From Proteobacteria bacterium UBA6729 (GTDB lineage: Bacteria > Pseudomonadota > Gammaproteobacteria > Porifericomitales > Porifericomitaceae), in NCBI GenBank assembly GCA_002454015.1, contig DKIB01000065.1, forward strand, positions 615 to 26,792: a stretch of 26,178 nucleotides of DNA, written 5' to 3'. This document shows positions 8,941 to 17,683 of the stretch, piece by piece (within the stretch, counting starts at the first letter, position 1; each line of letters begins with the position of its first letter). The translations under genes were made by a program, and so were the position numbers. The notes beneath the pieces were generated by a model, which ran no database searches, was not told the DNA's origin, and saw nothing but the letters and a program-made list of their open reading frames with translations.

Positions 8941-10251
8941 ATGGATGTAGCAGCCGTAGCCACCCGGGTGCTGATGCAGGTGCTGGAAGAAAAGCTGCCA
9001 CTGACGCAGGCACTGGTACGGCAGCGCGAGCAGCTGAGTGACCCGCAGCGACTGCCACTGCTACAGGAACTCTGCTACGGTACACTGCGCTTTATGCCCC
9101 GACTGGAGGCCGTCATGGAGCTGCTGCTGGCCCGCCCCCTGCCCCGGCTGAACCGGGAAGTTGCCTGCCTGCTGGCAACAGGCCTGTATCGTCTGGAGCA
9201 CATGAACATCTCCGACCATGCCGCAGTCAACCTGACGGTAGAGGGCTGCAGTGCGTTGCGCAAACCCTGGGCACGCGGTCTGATCAATGCCACATTGCGG
9301 CGCTACCTGCGGGAACGCGAGCGCATCAAACAGCGACTGCGTGACTCACAGATCGCCCGGCATGCCCATCCCGCCTGGCTGATCGCCGCCATCCGGCAGG
9401 CCTGGCCGCAGGACTGGGAACAGATCCTGGAGACCGGTAATACACAACCGCCCCTGACGCTGCGGGTCAATCGACGGCGCGGCACTCGGCAGGCCTACCA
9501 GCAGCAACTCTGGCAACAGGGGATACGCTCCACCCCGGTGCCACACTGTCCTTGCGCCCTGCTGCTGCACGAGGCGGTGCCGGTGGCCCGACTGCCCGGG
9601 TTCAGTGCGGGGGCAGTATCGGTGCAGGATGCCGCTGCCCAGCTGGGCTCCCTGGTACTGGATGCCACACCCGGAGAACGGGTGCTGGATGCCTGTGCGG
9701 CACCCGGGGGCAAGGCGGGGGCGATTCTGGAACAAAGCCCGGGGGTGAAACTGTGGTGTCTGGACCGGGCCGCACCGCGCCTGGAGCGGGTCCGTGAGAA
9801 TCTGCATCGCCTGGGTCTACACGCACTGCTGGTCGCAGGGGATCTGCTCAAGCCGGGGGACTGGTGGGACGGACAGCACTTTGATCGCATTCTGCTGGAT
9901 ACCCCCTGCAGCGCCACCGGGGTGATTCGGCGTAACCCCGATATCAAACTGGTGCATACCCCGGATGATATTGCCGGACTGGCCACCCTGCAGACCCTGC
10001 TGCTGACCGCCGCCTGGGCGCTGCTCAAGCCCGGGGGACGGCTGGTATACGCCAGTTGCTCCATCCTCCCCGCTGAAAACACCCGACCCGTTGGCGATTT
10101 TCTCAGGCAGCACGCCGATGCCTGTGTGGAACCCATCCGTGCCCCCTGGGGGCGCAGCTGTGGACCGGGTCGGCAGATCCTGCCCGGCTGGCAGAATATG
10201 GATGGTTTCTACTACGCCAGCCTGCACAAGACTTGTGGTTACAGGGTGTAA
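8941..10251 (+). CDS. rsmB: 16S rRNA m5C967 methyltransferase
   Basis: RsmB (Sun/Fmu) methylates cytosine 967 of 16S rRNA with S-adenosylmethionine. The 436-residue product has an N-terminal NusB-like RNA-binding helical domain (about 1-140) and a C-terminal Rossmann methyltransferase domain. Visible motifs are DACAAPGGKAG (SAM binding), DTPCSATGVIRRNPDIK (motif IV) and ASCSILPAENTRPV (motif VI with the catalytic cysteine). The ATG at 8941 opens the family sequence; the frame continues upstream over the end of fmt but without family likeness. It lies 32 bases after fmt and 1 base before the next gene. Confidence 0.95.
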   Translation: MDVAAVATRVLMQVLEEKLPLTQALVRQREQLSDPQRLPLLQELCYGTLRFMPRLEAVMELLLARPLPRLNREVACLLATGLYRLEHMNISDHAAVNLTVEGCSALRKPWARGLINATLRRYLRERERIKQRLRDSQIARHAHPAWLIAAIRQAWPQDWEQILETGNTQPPLTLRVNRRRGTRQAYQQQLWQQGIRSTPVPHCPCALLLHEAVPVARLPGFSAGAVSVQDAAAQLGSLVLDATPGERVLDACAAPGGKAGAILEQSPGVKLWCLDRAAPRLERVRENLHRLGLHALLVAGDLLKPGDWWDGQHFDRILLDTPCSATGVIRRNPDIKLVHTPDDIAGLATLQTLLLTAAWALLKPGGRLVYASCSILPAENTRPVGDFLRQHADACVEPIRAPWGRSCGPGRQILPGWQNMDGFYYASLHKTCGYRV

Positions 10252-10252
10252 C

Positions 10253-10825
10253 ATGGTACACTGGCCGGAGCCGTGCAGGATTGCGCTGACCGCAGCCGCC
10301 CTGTTGGTGCTGGGGGGCTGGGAAAACCGTGAGCACAGTCAGGTGCAGGTGGTGCAGGCCGGGATCGATCCCTGTGGCGCGGCTTGGTGTCTGGATGCCT
10401 ATGTGGAGTATCGGCTGAGTGCCACGCTCCATGAAGCCCTGCATAATGGAGTACCACTGGAAGTGCTGACCGATGTCATCGTCTACCGCAAACGTCGTTT
10501 TATCTGGGATCCGGTCGTCACGGCTCGGCACCTGCGTCACCGCCTTGAATATCTGGTGCTCGACAAGCGGTACAGACTCAGCATGCCCGGCACCTCCGAA
10601 CGTCGCCTGCGTTTTGATACACTGGAGGCCGCCCTGGATGAAATGGGTCGCATCCGTGCCCTGCCCCTGCAACTGCAGACTGCCACAGTGGCACCACACT
10701 CACACCATGTGCGCCTGCGCTCCAGGCTGGATATCAGGGCTCTGCCCGGCCCACTCAAGCTGGTCGCCTACCTGCAGGATCGCTGGCAACTGCTGAGCCC
10801 CTGGAAACAGCTGGATATAGACTGA
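10253..10825 (+). CDS. DUF4390-family protein
   Basis: The 190-residue product has a short hydrophobic N-terminal segment (about residues 9-22, ALTAAALLVLGG type), probably a signal peptide, then a mostly soluble region. Near the C-terminus KLVAYLQDRWQLLSPWKQ matches the conserved tail of DUF4390 proteins as I know them. The family function is unknown. Such genes typically sit just before ntrY-like sensor kinases, as here. The TGA overlaps the ntrY ATG by one base, so a role together with the sensor in the envelope is a fair inference, not a demonstration. Confidence 0.8.
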   Translation: MVHWPEPCRIALTAAALLVLGGWENREHSQVQVVQAGIDPCGAAWCLDAYVEYRLSATLHEALHNGVPLEVLTDVIVYRKRRFIWDPVVTARHLRHRLEYLVLDKRYRLSMPGTSERRLRFDTLEAALDEMGRIRALPLQLQTATVAPHSHHVRLRSRLDIRALPGPLKLVAYLQDRWQLLSPWKQLDID

Positions 10826-13020
10826 TGCAACCCAGCAACAAGGTCATCGTCCGCTTTGGCATTATCCTGTCTGTGCTGACCCTGGGCTCGCTGGTGTTGA
10901 CGAACCAGGCCACCCTGAACTCACAGCGCTTCGGCAGCCTCTACCTGCCCTTGCTGATCATCAATGCAGTGGGCCTGTCCTGCCTGCTGGCACTGATCGT
11001 TTTCAATATCCATCAGCTGGTACGACAAGTCAAGGCCGGGGCCGCCGGTGCCCGCCTGACCATGCGTATGGTAGCCATGACCGCGGTGCTGGTTATTGTC
11101 CCGGTTGGACTGGTGTATTATTTTTCGCTTGGATTTTTGCGGCAGGGTATAGACAGCTGGTTTGACCTGAATGCCGAGCAGGCCCTGGAAGACTCACTGG
11201 AGATGAGTCGACTCGCCATTGATGTACGTAACCGTGAACTGTTGTCGGAGAGTCGCAATCTGGCCATCGATGTCGCCGGGCTGGCCGCAGAGACCGTGCC
11301 GGTGGAGATGGATGCCATGCGCGAACGTTCCGGCGCCTCGGAGCTCACCCTGCTCAGCAGTCAGGGGGAGATCCTGGCGGCAAGCAGTGCAGACCCGGGC
11401 AGCCTGCTGCCCCACCGATTTGAAGATTCCATGTGGCTGCAGCTGAAGACTGAAAACAGCCATCTTGCCGTTGAGGAGACCGAATCCGAGGGGCTGGTTA
11501 CCCGCATCGCGGTCAATGTACCCGACAGCGATATCAGTGCCAGCGGCCGGGTGCTGCAGTTGCTGTTCCCTGCCCCTGAACGCATCAATGAGCTGGCAGG
11601 GCGCATTCAGAGCGCATTTACGGATTACCAGAGACTGGCCTTTATACGCACCCAGCTGAAAGACAGTTTCATCATGACCCTCACCGTAGCACTGCTGTTT
11701 GCCCTGTTCAGCGGCATCTGGGCGGTGTTTTTCATGGCGGGTCGGCTGGTGAAGCCCCTGCGTGATCTGGCGCACGGTACCCGGCAGGTCTCGGCCGGAG
11801 ACTATCACACCCGGTTGCCATTGCCACGAGGCAATGATGAGCTCAGCTTCCTGGTGGCATCGTTTAACGAGATGACTCGCAATATCGGCAGTGCTCGCGA
11901 GGATGCCGAGCATAACCGACGCCGGGCCGAGGCGCAGCATGCCTACCTGCAAACCGTGCTTGAACACATCTCCTCGGGTGTGCTGGTATTTGATTCCGGG
12001 GCGCGGCTGCGGGTCTTCAATGCCTGTGCCGGACGGATGCTGGGGGAACCCATGAGCGATGCGGACATCGGGCGCAGCCTTGCAGAATTGGCAGCACGAA
12101 ACCAGCGCATCCGCACCCTGGAGCAGAGCCTGCGGCCACATCTGGGCAAGCGTGAAGGCGCGTGGCAGGAACAGCTGAGCTGGTTCAGCGCCGATGGCAG
12201 ACGCATTATCCGCTGTGGTGGCGCACACCTGGATGAGGGCAGCACCCTGCACCCCGGACATGTCATCGTACTGGAGGACATCACCGCACTGCTGCGAAGC
12301 CAGCGGGATGCGGCATGGGGAGAGGTAGGGCGCCGACTGGCTCACGAGATCAAGAATCCGCTGACGCCGATCCAGCTCTCTGCCGAACGACTGCGCCACA
12401 AGTATCTGGGCACCAACGGCGGGGATGATACGATGCTGGAGCGCCTGACCAGTACGATCATCGGTCAGGTGCAGACCATGCAGGGCATGGTGGATTCATT
12501 TACAGAATATGCCAGTCCTCCCGCACTGAATCTGGCCCCCACCGATTTGAACGCACTGATACTGGAGACCCTGGATTTGTATCAGGGTCTCAACGGCGGC
12601 ACCGAATTCCAGACCCGGCTGGAGCAGTTGCCGCTGGTCCGCATTGATGCCTGTCGCATACGACAGGTGCTCAACAATCTCATCAGCAACTCCATTGATG
12701 TCTGTCATGACAGCAAGATCAATGTCAGTAGCGAACTGCAGCACCGCCAGGATGGTCCCTGTGTGTGCATCAATATCCGTGATGCAGGTCCCGGTCTGTC
12801 CGTAGAGGTGCAGGATCGTTTGTTTGAACCATACGTCACCACCAAGACCAAGGGCACTGGCCTGGGGCTTGCCATTGCACGCCGTATCGTTGAAGATCAT
12901 GGCGGTATTGTCCGCCTTGCCAACAATCACCCGCCGCCGGGAGCCAATGCCCTTATCGAGTTACCGGTGCATCCCGTTACCCCGCCGACGGGCCCTGCCG
13001 GGCCACCAGAACCAGTATGA
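10825..13020 (+). CDS. ntrY: NtrY-type membrane sensor histidine kinase
   Basis: The 731-residue product follows the NtrY plan. Four membrane segments lie near residues 8-26, 38-64, 78-106 and 281-308, with an extracytoplasmic region of about 170 residues between the third and fourth. A HAMP linker (305-358) and a PAS domain (about 372-485) follow. The dimerisation domain contains phospho-acceptor His507 in LAHEIKNPLTPIQ. The ATPase domain shows the N box (NNLISNS), DAGPG (653-657) and GTGLGLA (677-683), so it looks catalytically complete. It should phosphorylate the next gene's product. The stop overlaps the ntrX start (ATGA). The last 20 residues are Pro-rich. The signal sensed cannot be read from the sequence; placement before trkAH hints at ionic or redox status. 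Confidence 0.92.
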   Translation: MQPSNKVIVRFGIILSVLTLGSLVLTNQATLNSQRFGSLYLPLLIINAVGLSCLLALIVFNIHQLVRQVKAGAAGARLTMRMVAMTAVLVIVPVGLVYYFSLGFLRQGIDSWFDLNAEQALEDSLEMSRLAIDVRNRELLSESRNLAIDVAGLAAETVPVEMDAMRERSGASELTLLSSQGEILAASSADPGSLLPHRFEDSMWLQLKTENSHLAVEETESEGLVTRIAVNVPDSDISASGRVLQLLFPAPERINELAGRIQSAFTDYQRLAFIRTQLKDSFIMTLTVALLFALFSGIWAVFFMAGRLVKPLRDLAHGTRQVSAGDYHTRLPLPRGNDELSFLVASFNEMTRNIGSAREDAEHNRRRAEAQHAYLQTVLEHISSGVLVFDSGARLRVFNACAGRMLGEPMSDADIGRSLAELAARNQRIRTLEQSLRPHLGKREGAWQEQLSWFSADGRRIIRCGGAHLDEGSTLHPGHVIVLEDITALLRSQRDAAWGEVGRRLAHEIKNPLTPIQLSAERLRHKYLGTNGGDDTMLERLTSTIIGQVQTMQGMVDSFTEYASPPALNLAPTDLNALILETLDLYQGLNGGTEFQTRLEQLPLVRIDACRIRQVLNNLISNSIDVCHDSKINVSSELQHRQDGPCVCINIRDAGPGLSVEVQDRLFEPYVTTKTKGTGLGLAIARRIVEDHGGIVRLANNHPPPGANALIELPVHPVTPPTGPAGPPEPV

Positions 13021-14324
13021 AAGAGAGCACCATCCTCATCGTTGACGACGAGCCGGATATCCGTAACCTGCTCCAGGAGATCCTTGAGGATGAGGGCTTC
13101 AGTGTGCGGGTCGCGACCAGTGCCAGTGATGGCCGCAAACAGGTTGCCGAGGCACCGCCCGGCCTGATCCTGCTGGATATCTGGATGCCTGGTGTGGATG
13201 GCATCACGCTGCTGCGAGAATGGCGCAAGCATGACAAACTGCCCTGCCCAATCGTGGTGATGTCGGGACACGGCACCGTGGAAACGGCGGTGGAGGCAAC
13301 CCGACTCGGGGCATACGATTATATTGAGAAGCCACTATCCACTGCCAAGCTGTTGCTGACCGTGCGCCATGCCCTGGAGACGGCCTCTCTGCAAAATGAA
13401 AACGTCAACCTTAAACGCCGCCGTCAGGTATATGATTTTCCGGCAAGCAAGAGCCGTTGCATGAGCGAATTACAACAACAGATCAAGCAGGTGGCATCAC
13501 ATGATACTCCGGTATTGTTTATCGGTGAGCCCGGCAGTTACAAGGAACTTTATGCACGCCGCCTGCATGCACTGTCAAAACGCAGCGACCAGCCCTTTGT
13601 AACGCCTGCCGGTGCCCCGGCAGGCAACCCGCTCAGTGTGGAGCAGCTGACCGATCTGATCAGCCGCACCGGGGCCGGCACACTGTTCCTCAAGTATCCG
13701 GCGGATCTCACGCTTGAGGTGCAGGGCGCACTGCTCAATATGCTGGAAAGGCCGGGTCTTGAGCAGCAGGGGCAGCGCTGCCGCCTGACGGTGGCAACGC
13801 GCCAGCAGCTGGAAGGTCATGTGCGGGATGGCCACTTCCGTAATGACCTGTTCTTCCTGCTGAACGTGGTGCCCGTGCGGGTTCCACCACTACGCAAACG
13901 ACAGGAGGACATCCCGCAACTGCTGGAATTCTACGTTAACCTGTCCGTAGAGCAGGATGGCCTGCCGTATCGACATTTTGGCGTGGCGGCACAAAATCGG
14001 CTGCATGGCTACCACTGGCCCGGCAACTTGCGTGAACTGCGCAACCTCGTACAGCGCCTGTTGATTATGGGTGGCCCGGAAACCATTGAGGTTGCAGAGA
14101 TTGAACGTTGTTTGTTGCAGGATGATGTGGTGCCTGATGAGGGGGCACAGGCCCTGTTTCATATGCCGTTACGCAATGCCCGCGAACAATTTGAGAAGCA
14201 TTATCTGGAGTATCAGCTGGAACGCCACCACAATAACGTTTCCAGAATGGCTGCCGCTATCGGCATTGAACGCACCCACCTGTACCGCAAGATGAAGCTG
14301 CTCGGTATCAAGGTAAAGCATTAA
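13017..14324 (+). CDS. ntrX: NtrX-type response regulator with degenerate AAA+ domain
   Basis: The 435-residue product begins with an intact receiver domain (Asp10, Asp11, phospho-acceptor Asp54 in LLDIWMPG, Ser83, Lys105). It ends with a Fis-type helix-turn-helix (NNVSRMAAAIGIERTHLYRK, about 406-425). The central AAA+ domain is recognisable (FRNDLFFLLNVVPVRVPPLRKR, WPGNLRELRN) but damaged. Walker A reads GEPGSYKE instead of GxxGxGKE. The GAFTGA loop that contacts sigma-54 is absent, with the surrounding segment shortened. Walker B is replaced by GTLFLKYP. The second arginine of the FRxDLYYRL motif is Leu. ATP hydrolysis and sigma-54 activation are therefore unlikely; a DNA-binding repressor or sigma-70 regulator is inferred. 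It overlaps ntrY by four bases. Confidence 0.9.
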   Translation: MKESTILIVDDEPDIRNLLQEILEDEGFSVRVATSASDGRKQVAEAPPGLILLDIWMPGVDGITLLREWRKHDKLPCPIVVMSGHGTVETAVEATRLGAYDYIEKPLSTAKLLLTVRHALETASLQNENVNLKRRRQVYDFPASKSRCMSELQQQIKQVASHDTPVLFIGEPGSYKELYARRLHALSKRSDQPFVTPAGAPAGNPLSVEQLTDLISRTGAGTLFLKYPADLTLEVQGALLNMLERPGLEQQGQRCRLTVATRQQLEGHVRDGHFRNDLFFLLNVVPVRVPPLRKRQEDIPQLLEFYVNLSVEQDGLPYRHFGVAAQNRLHGYHWPGNLRELRNLVQRLLIMGGPETIEVAEIERCLLQDDVVPDEGAQALFHMPLRNAREQFEKHYLEYQLERHHNNVSRMAAAIGIERTHLYRKMKLLGIKVKH

Positions 14325-14346
14325 TGCCCACATCATCGCTACAGCA

Positions 14347-15720
14347 ATGAAGATCATTATACTGGGTGCCGGCCAATTTGGCACCTCGCTGGCTGCCAGC
14401 CTGATCAGCGAGACCAACGATATTAACGTGGTGGATCTGAATGCTGCCAAACTGGACACCTTGCAGGAACGCTACGACCTGCGTACCGTGCGCGGTAACG
14501 CCTCACACCCATCGGTACTGGATCGTGCGGGTGCCAGCACCGCAGATATGATGATTGCGGTTACCAACAGCGATGAGACCAATATGTTGGCATGCCAGAT
14601 CGGCTACACCCTGTTCCACATTTCCACCAAGATCGCACGGGTCCGCTCCAGTGAATACTTTTCCTACAAGAATCTGTTTGCACAGGAGGCCCTGCCCGTT
14701 GATCTGCTGATCAGCCCGGAAAGCCTGGTGGCGGAATATGTGGAGCGGATAATTGCTTTCCCGGAGGCACAGCAGATCGTCGGGTTTGCCGGGGGCCGTG
14801 CACAGATGGTCTCACTGCGCTGCACCACTGCATACGGCCCGGTCGGGCGCAAACTGAGCAGCTGGTTACCCGATGTGGATTACCGTTGCACGGCGATCTT
14901 CCGGAATAAAGAATCCATGGTGCCCAACGGGGATACCGTGATACAGGCTGGCGATGAGATGTTTCTGCTCGGTGACCCCCAGGCCATGCGGCAGATTCGT
15001 GCGGAATTCAGCGAGGCTCAGCAAAATAGCCGTAGCATCCGCAGAATCGTACTGGCCGGTGGCGGCAATATCGGCAAACGGCTCGCCAGCCATCTCGGCA
15101 ACGACTATCATGTGAAACTGATCGAGATTAACCCGGAACAGGCGCGCCAGGCCTCGGAAGAGTTAAACAACGTGATCGTCCTGCAGGGCAGTGCCACTGA
15201 CCGGGAACTGCTAATCAATGAGAATATCGATCAAACCGATCTGTTCTGTGCCGTCACCGAGAGTGAGGAAACCAACCTGGTTACGGCCATGCTGGCCAAG
15301 GAGCTGGGCGCCACCAGAACCATCGCCCTGGTCAACTCCCCGGCATTTGCAGAGATAGCGAACCGTCTGCACATTGACAAGTTGATCATCCCCACGCAAA
15401 TTTCCATCAGCGCCATGCTGGGCTACCTGCACCGCGGCGATGTCGCCGTTGCCCATTTCCTGCATGGTGGTACGGCCGAGGCACTGGAAGCAGTGATTCA
15501 TGGTGATCACGATTCATCCAGGGTGGTCGGACGTACACTGGCAGAGATCGAACTCCCCAAACATACCAGCATCGGGGCCATCGTCCGGGGTCAGAATGTG
15601 CTTATCGCCCATCATGACCTGCAGATACAGACCGGGGATCACGTCATTGTTCTGGTATCAGACAAGCATGAGATTCCGGCAGTGGAAAGCCTCTTCAGGG
15701 TAGCTGCGACCTATATCTGA
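14347..15720 (+). CDS. trkA: Trk potassium uptake system regulatory subunit TrkA
   Basis: TrkA is the peripheral NAD-binding gating subunit of the Trk potassium transporter. The 457-residue product matches the E. coli length of 458 and has two tandem RCK modules. Each starts with a Rossmann glycine motif: GAGQFG at 7-12 and GGGNIG near residue 240. Each is followed by a RCK-C subdomain (for example RTLAEIELPKHTSIGAIVRG near the end). It is 22 bases after ntrX and 14 bases before trkH, its membrane partner. The ribosome-binding site is weak. Confidence 0.96.
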   Translation: MKIIILGAGQFGTSLAASLISETNDINVVDLNAAKLDTLQERYDLRTVRGNASHPSVLDRAGASTADMMIAVTNSDETNMLACQIGYTLFHISTKIARVRSSEYFSYKNLFAQEALPVDLLISPESLVAEYVERIIAFPEAQQIVGFAGGRAQMVSLRCTTAYGPVGRKLSSWLPDVDYRCTAIFRNKESMVPNGDTVIQAGDEMFLLGDPQAMRQIRAEFSEAQQNSRSIRRIVLAGGGNIGKRLASHLGNDYHVKLIEINPEQARQASEELNNVIVLQGSATDRELLINENIDQTDLFCAVTESEETNLVTAMLAKELGATRTIALVNSPAFAEIANRLHIDKLIIPTQISISAMLGYLHRGDVAVAHFLHGGTAEALEAVIHGDHDSSRVVGRTLAEIELPKHTSIGAIVRGQNVLIAHHDLQIQTGDHVIVLVSDKHEIPAVESLFRVAATYI

Positions 15721-15734
15721 AACCCTGTAGCCTG

Positions 15735-17174
15735 ATGCACGCCGCAGTTCTCAATGTCCTTGGCATATTGCTGATGCTGTTCAGCCTTGTCATGCTGCCG
15801 CCCCTTGCCATTGCCCTGCTGAATGGCGACGGCACCAGCACCGACTTCCTGCTGGCAGGGTTCATAACGCTGAGCTCCGGGGTGCTGCTATGGGGATTGG
15901 CAGACGAGAGCCGGACCCGAGAACTCAAATTGCGTGACGGCTTTGTCATCGTGGTAATGTTCTGGGTGTTGCTTGGCCTGTATGGTGCCCTGCCCCTGCT
16001 GCTCATCCCGTCCCTTGAGCTGACACTTACCGATGCCGTGTTTGAATCCTTCTCCGGGATCACCACAACCGGTGCAACCGTAATTACCGGACTTGACAAA
16101 CTGCCAACCTCCATTCTGTTCTACCGACAACTGCTGCAGTGGCTCGGCGGGATGGGGATCATCGTCCTGGCGATCGCAGTGATACCGATGCTCGGCATCG
16201 GTGGCATGCAGCTCTATCGGGCGGAGAGCCCCGGGCCCAGCAAGGAAGCCAAGCTCACGCCCCGCATTACCGAGACAGCCAAGTCGCTGTGGCAGCTATA
16301 TCTGTTTCTTACCATCCTCTGCAGCCTGTGTTACTACATGGCAGGCATGAGCCTGTTTGATGCCGTGGCGCATGCCTTCAGCACCGTATCCATAGGCGGC
16401 TTCTCTACCCACGATGCCGGATTCTCATATTTTCAGGGTGATGCCGTAAAGCTGGTCTGCACTCTGTTTATGCTGATTTCCGGCGTCAACTTTGCCCTGC
16501 ATTTCGTTGCCATCCGCAATCGCTCCGTGAGCCATTATCTGCGTGATGCAGAATTCAAAACCTATATCATCCTGCACGCCATTATCATCCTCGTCTGCTA
16601 CAGCTACCTGTACAAGGTCGGGCGTGATTACAGTTTTGTGGATGTTGCCTTCCAGGCCGTGTCATTCGCAACCACCTCCGGCTTCTCCGTGGTCAGCTTT
16701 GAAGAGTGGCCGGAATTCATCACGGTGGGATTGCTGCTGGCCAGTTTTGGCGGTGCCTGCGCCGGTTCCGTGGGGGGTGGCATCAAGCTGGTCCGTTTGC
16801 AGCTGATGTTCAAACAGGGCAGACGCGAGATCGTTCGCCTGATCCACCCGAATGCAGCGCTGTATATCAAGATGGGAGCACATACCCTGAGGAGCGAGGT
16901 GCTGGATGCGGTGTGGGGATTTTTCTCCGCGTATGTACTGATATTTCTGGTGTTGCTGCTGTTACTACTGGCCATTGATGTTGATCAGGTCACCGCCTTC
17001 TCGGCCATTGCTGCCTGCCTGAACAATCTGGGCCCGGGGCTCGGTGAGGTCAGCAATGGTTATGGTGCCCTGAGTGCATCAGCAAAATGGATACTGATCA
17101 GCGCCATGGTATTTGGACGCCTGGAGATATTCACCATACTGGCCCTGCTGACAATGGCCTTCTGGAGAGAATGA
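15735..17174 (+). CDS. trkH: Trk potassium uptake system membrane subunit TrkH
   Basis: TrkH forms the potassium-conducting pore in the inner membrane. The 479-residue product is hydrophobic throughout with about ten to twelve membrane segments. The four pseudo-repeated filter segments are visible: ITTTGATV, VSIGGFST, ATTSGFSV and CLNNLGPGLG. The GMGIIVLAIAVIPMLGIGGM stretch and the AGSVGGGIKLVR block, both typical of TrkH, are also present. The stop overlaps the next ATG by four bases (ATGA), so the downstream methyltransferase is probably translated with it. Confidence 0.96.
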   Translation: MHAAVLNVLGILLMLFSLVMLPPLAIALLNGDGTSTDFLLAGFITLSSGVLLWGLADESRTRELKLRDGFVIVVMFWVLLGLYGALPLLLIPSLELTLTDAVFESFSGITTTGATVITGLDKLPTSILFYRQLLQWLGGMGIIVLAIAVIPMLGIGGMQLYRAESPGPSKEAKLTPRITETAKSLWQLYLFLTILCSLCYYMAGMSLFDAVAHAFSTVSIGGFSTHDAGFSYFQGDAVKLVCTLFMLISGVNFALHFVAIRNRSVSHYLRDAEFKTYIILHAIIILVCYSYLYKVGRDYSFVDVAFQAVSFATTSGFSVVSFEEWPEFITVGLLLASFGGACAGSVGGGIKLVRLQLMFKQGRREIVRLIHPNAALYIKMGAHTLRSEVLDAVWGFFSAYVLIFLVLLLLLLAIDVDQVTAFSAIAACLNNLGPGLGEVSNGYGALSASAKWILISAMVFGRLEIFTILALLTMAFWRE

Positions 17175-17683
17175 GCACCGGGCCTGCGCCCTGCGAGCTG
17201 CTGACCCGTCATGCCGGGCTGCTGCCGGAGCATGGCCATGCCCTGGATCTGGCGTGTGGCCTGGGCGGTAACGCCCTGTTGCTGTGCCGACATGGTTTGC
17301 AGACCACTGCGGTGGATGACTCAACCGAGGTCATCCGGCAGGCCCGGCAGCGTATGGCACAAACCGGGCTGTCGGTAGAATGGATCCGGGCCGATGCCGC
17401 CACCGTACTGCAGGCAAATCGCTATGCTGTCATTACGGTCAGTCGTTTTCTGGACCGGGGCCTGGCGCGGGCCATCGAACGTGCCCTGCGTATGGGCGGA
17501 CTACTCTACTATCAGACCTTCACGGTAGCGGTGCCTGCAGGCCGCGGGCCTAAAAACCGCAACTATCTGCTCCAACGCAATGAACTGCCCGGCATGTTTC
17601 CGGGGCTGAGCGTGGTCGCCTACCAGGAGGCCATGCAGCGTGACCCGTACCAGGCCGGTCTGGTGGCCTGCCGAGTCGCTTGA
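17171..17683 (+). CDS. Small class I SAM-dependent methyltransferase
   Basis: The 170-residue product has a SAM-binding motif I, LDLACGLGGNALLL (about 25-38), and an acidic residue at the end of the next strand (AVDDS, about 48-51). RADA and a hydrophobic strand with LLYYQTF follow. The GRGPKNRNYLLQRNELP segment resembles small methyltransferases often annotated as TehB-like, but substrate is unknown. The start at 17171 overlaps the trkH stop and immediately precedes the catalytic fold; the longer upstream frame lies inside trkH. At 170 residues it is shorter than many class I enzymes but the core looks complete. Confidence 0.8.
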   Translation: MSTGPAPCELLTRHAGLLPEHGHALDLACGLGGNALLLCRHGLQTTAVDDSTEVIRQARQRMAQTGLSVEWIRADAATVLQANRYAVITVSRFLDRGLARAIERALRMGGLLYYQTFTVAVPAGRGPKNRNYLLQRNELPGMFPGLSVVAYQEAMQRDPYQAGLVACRVA

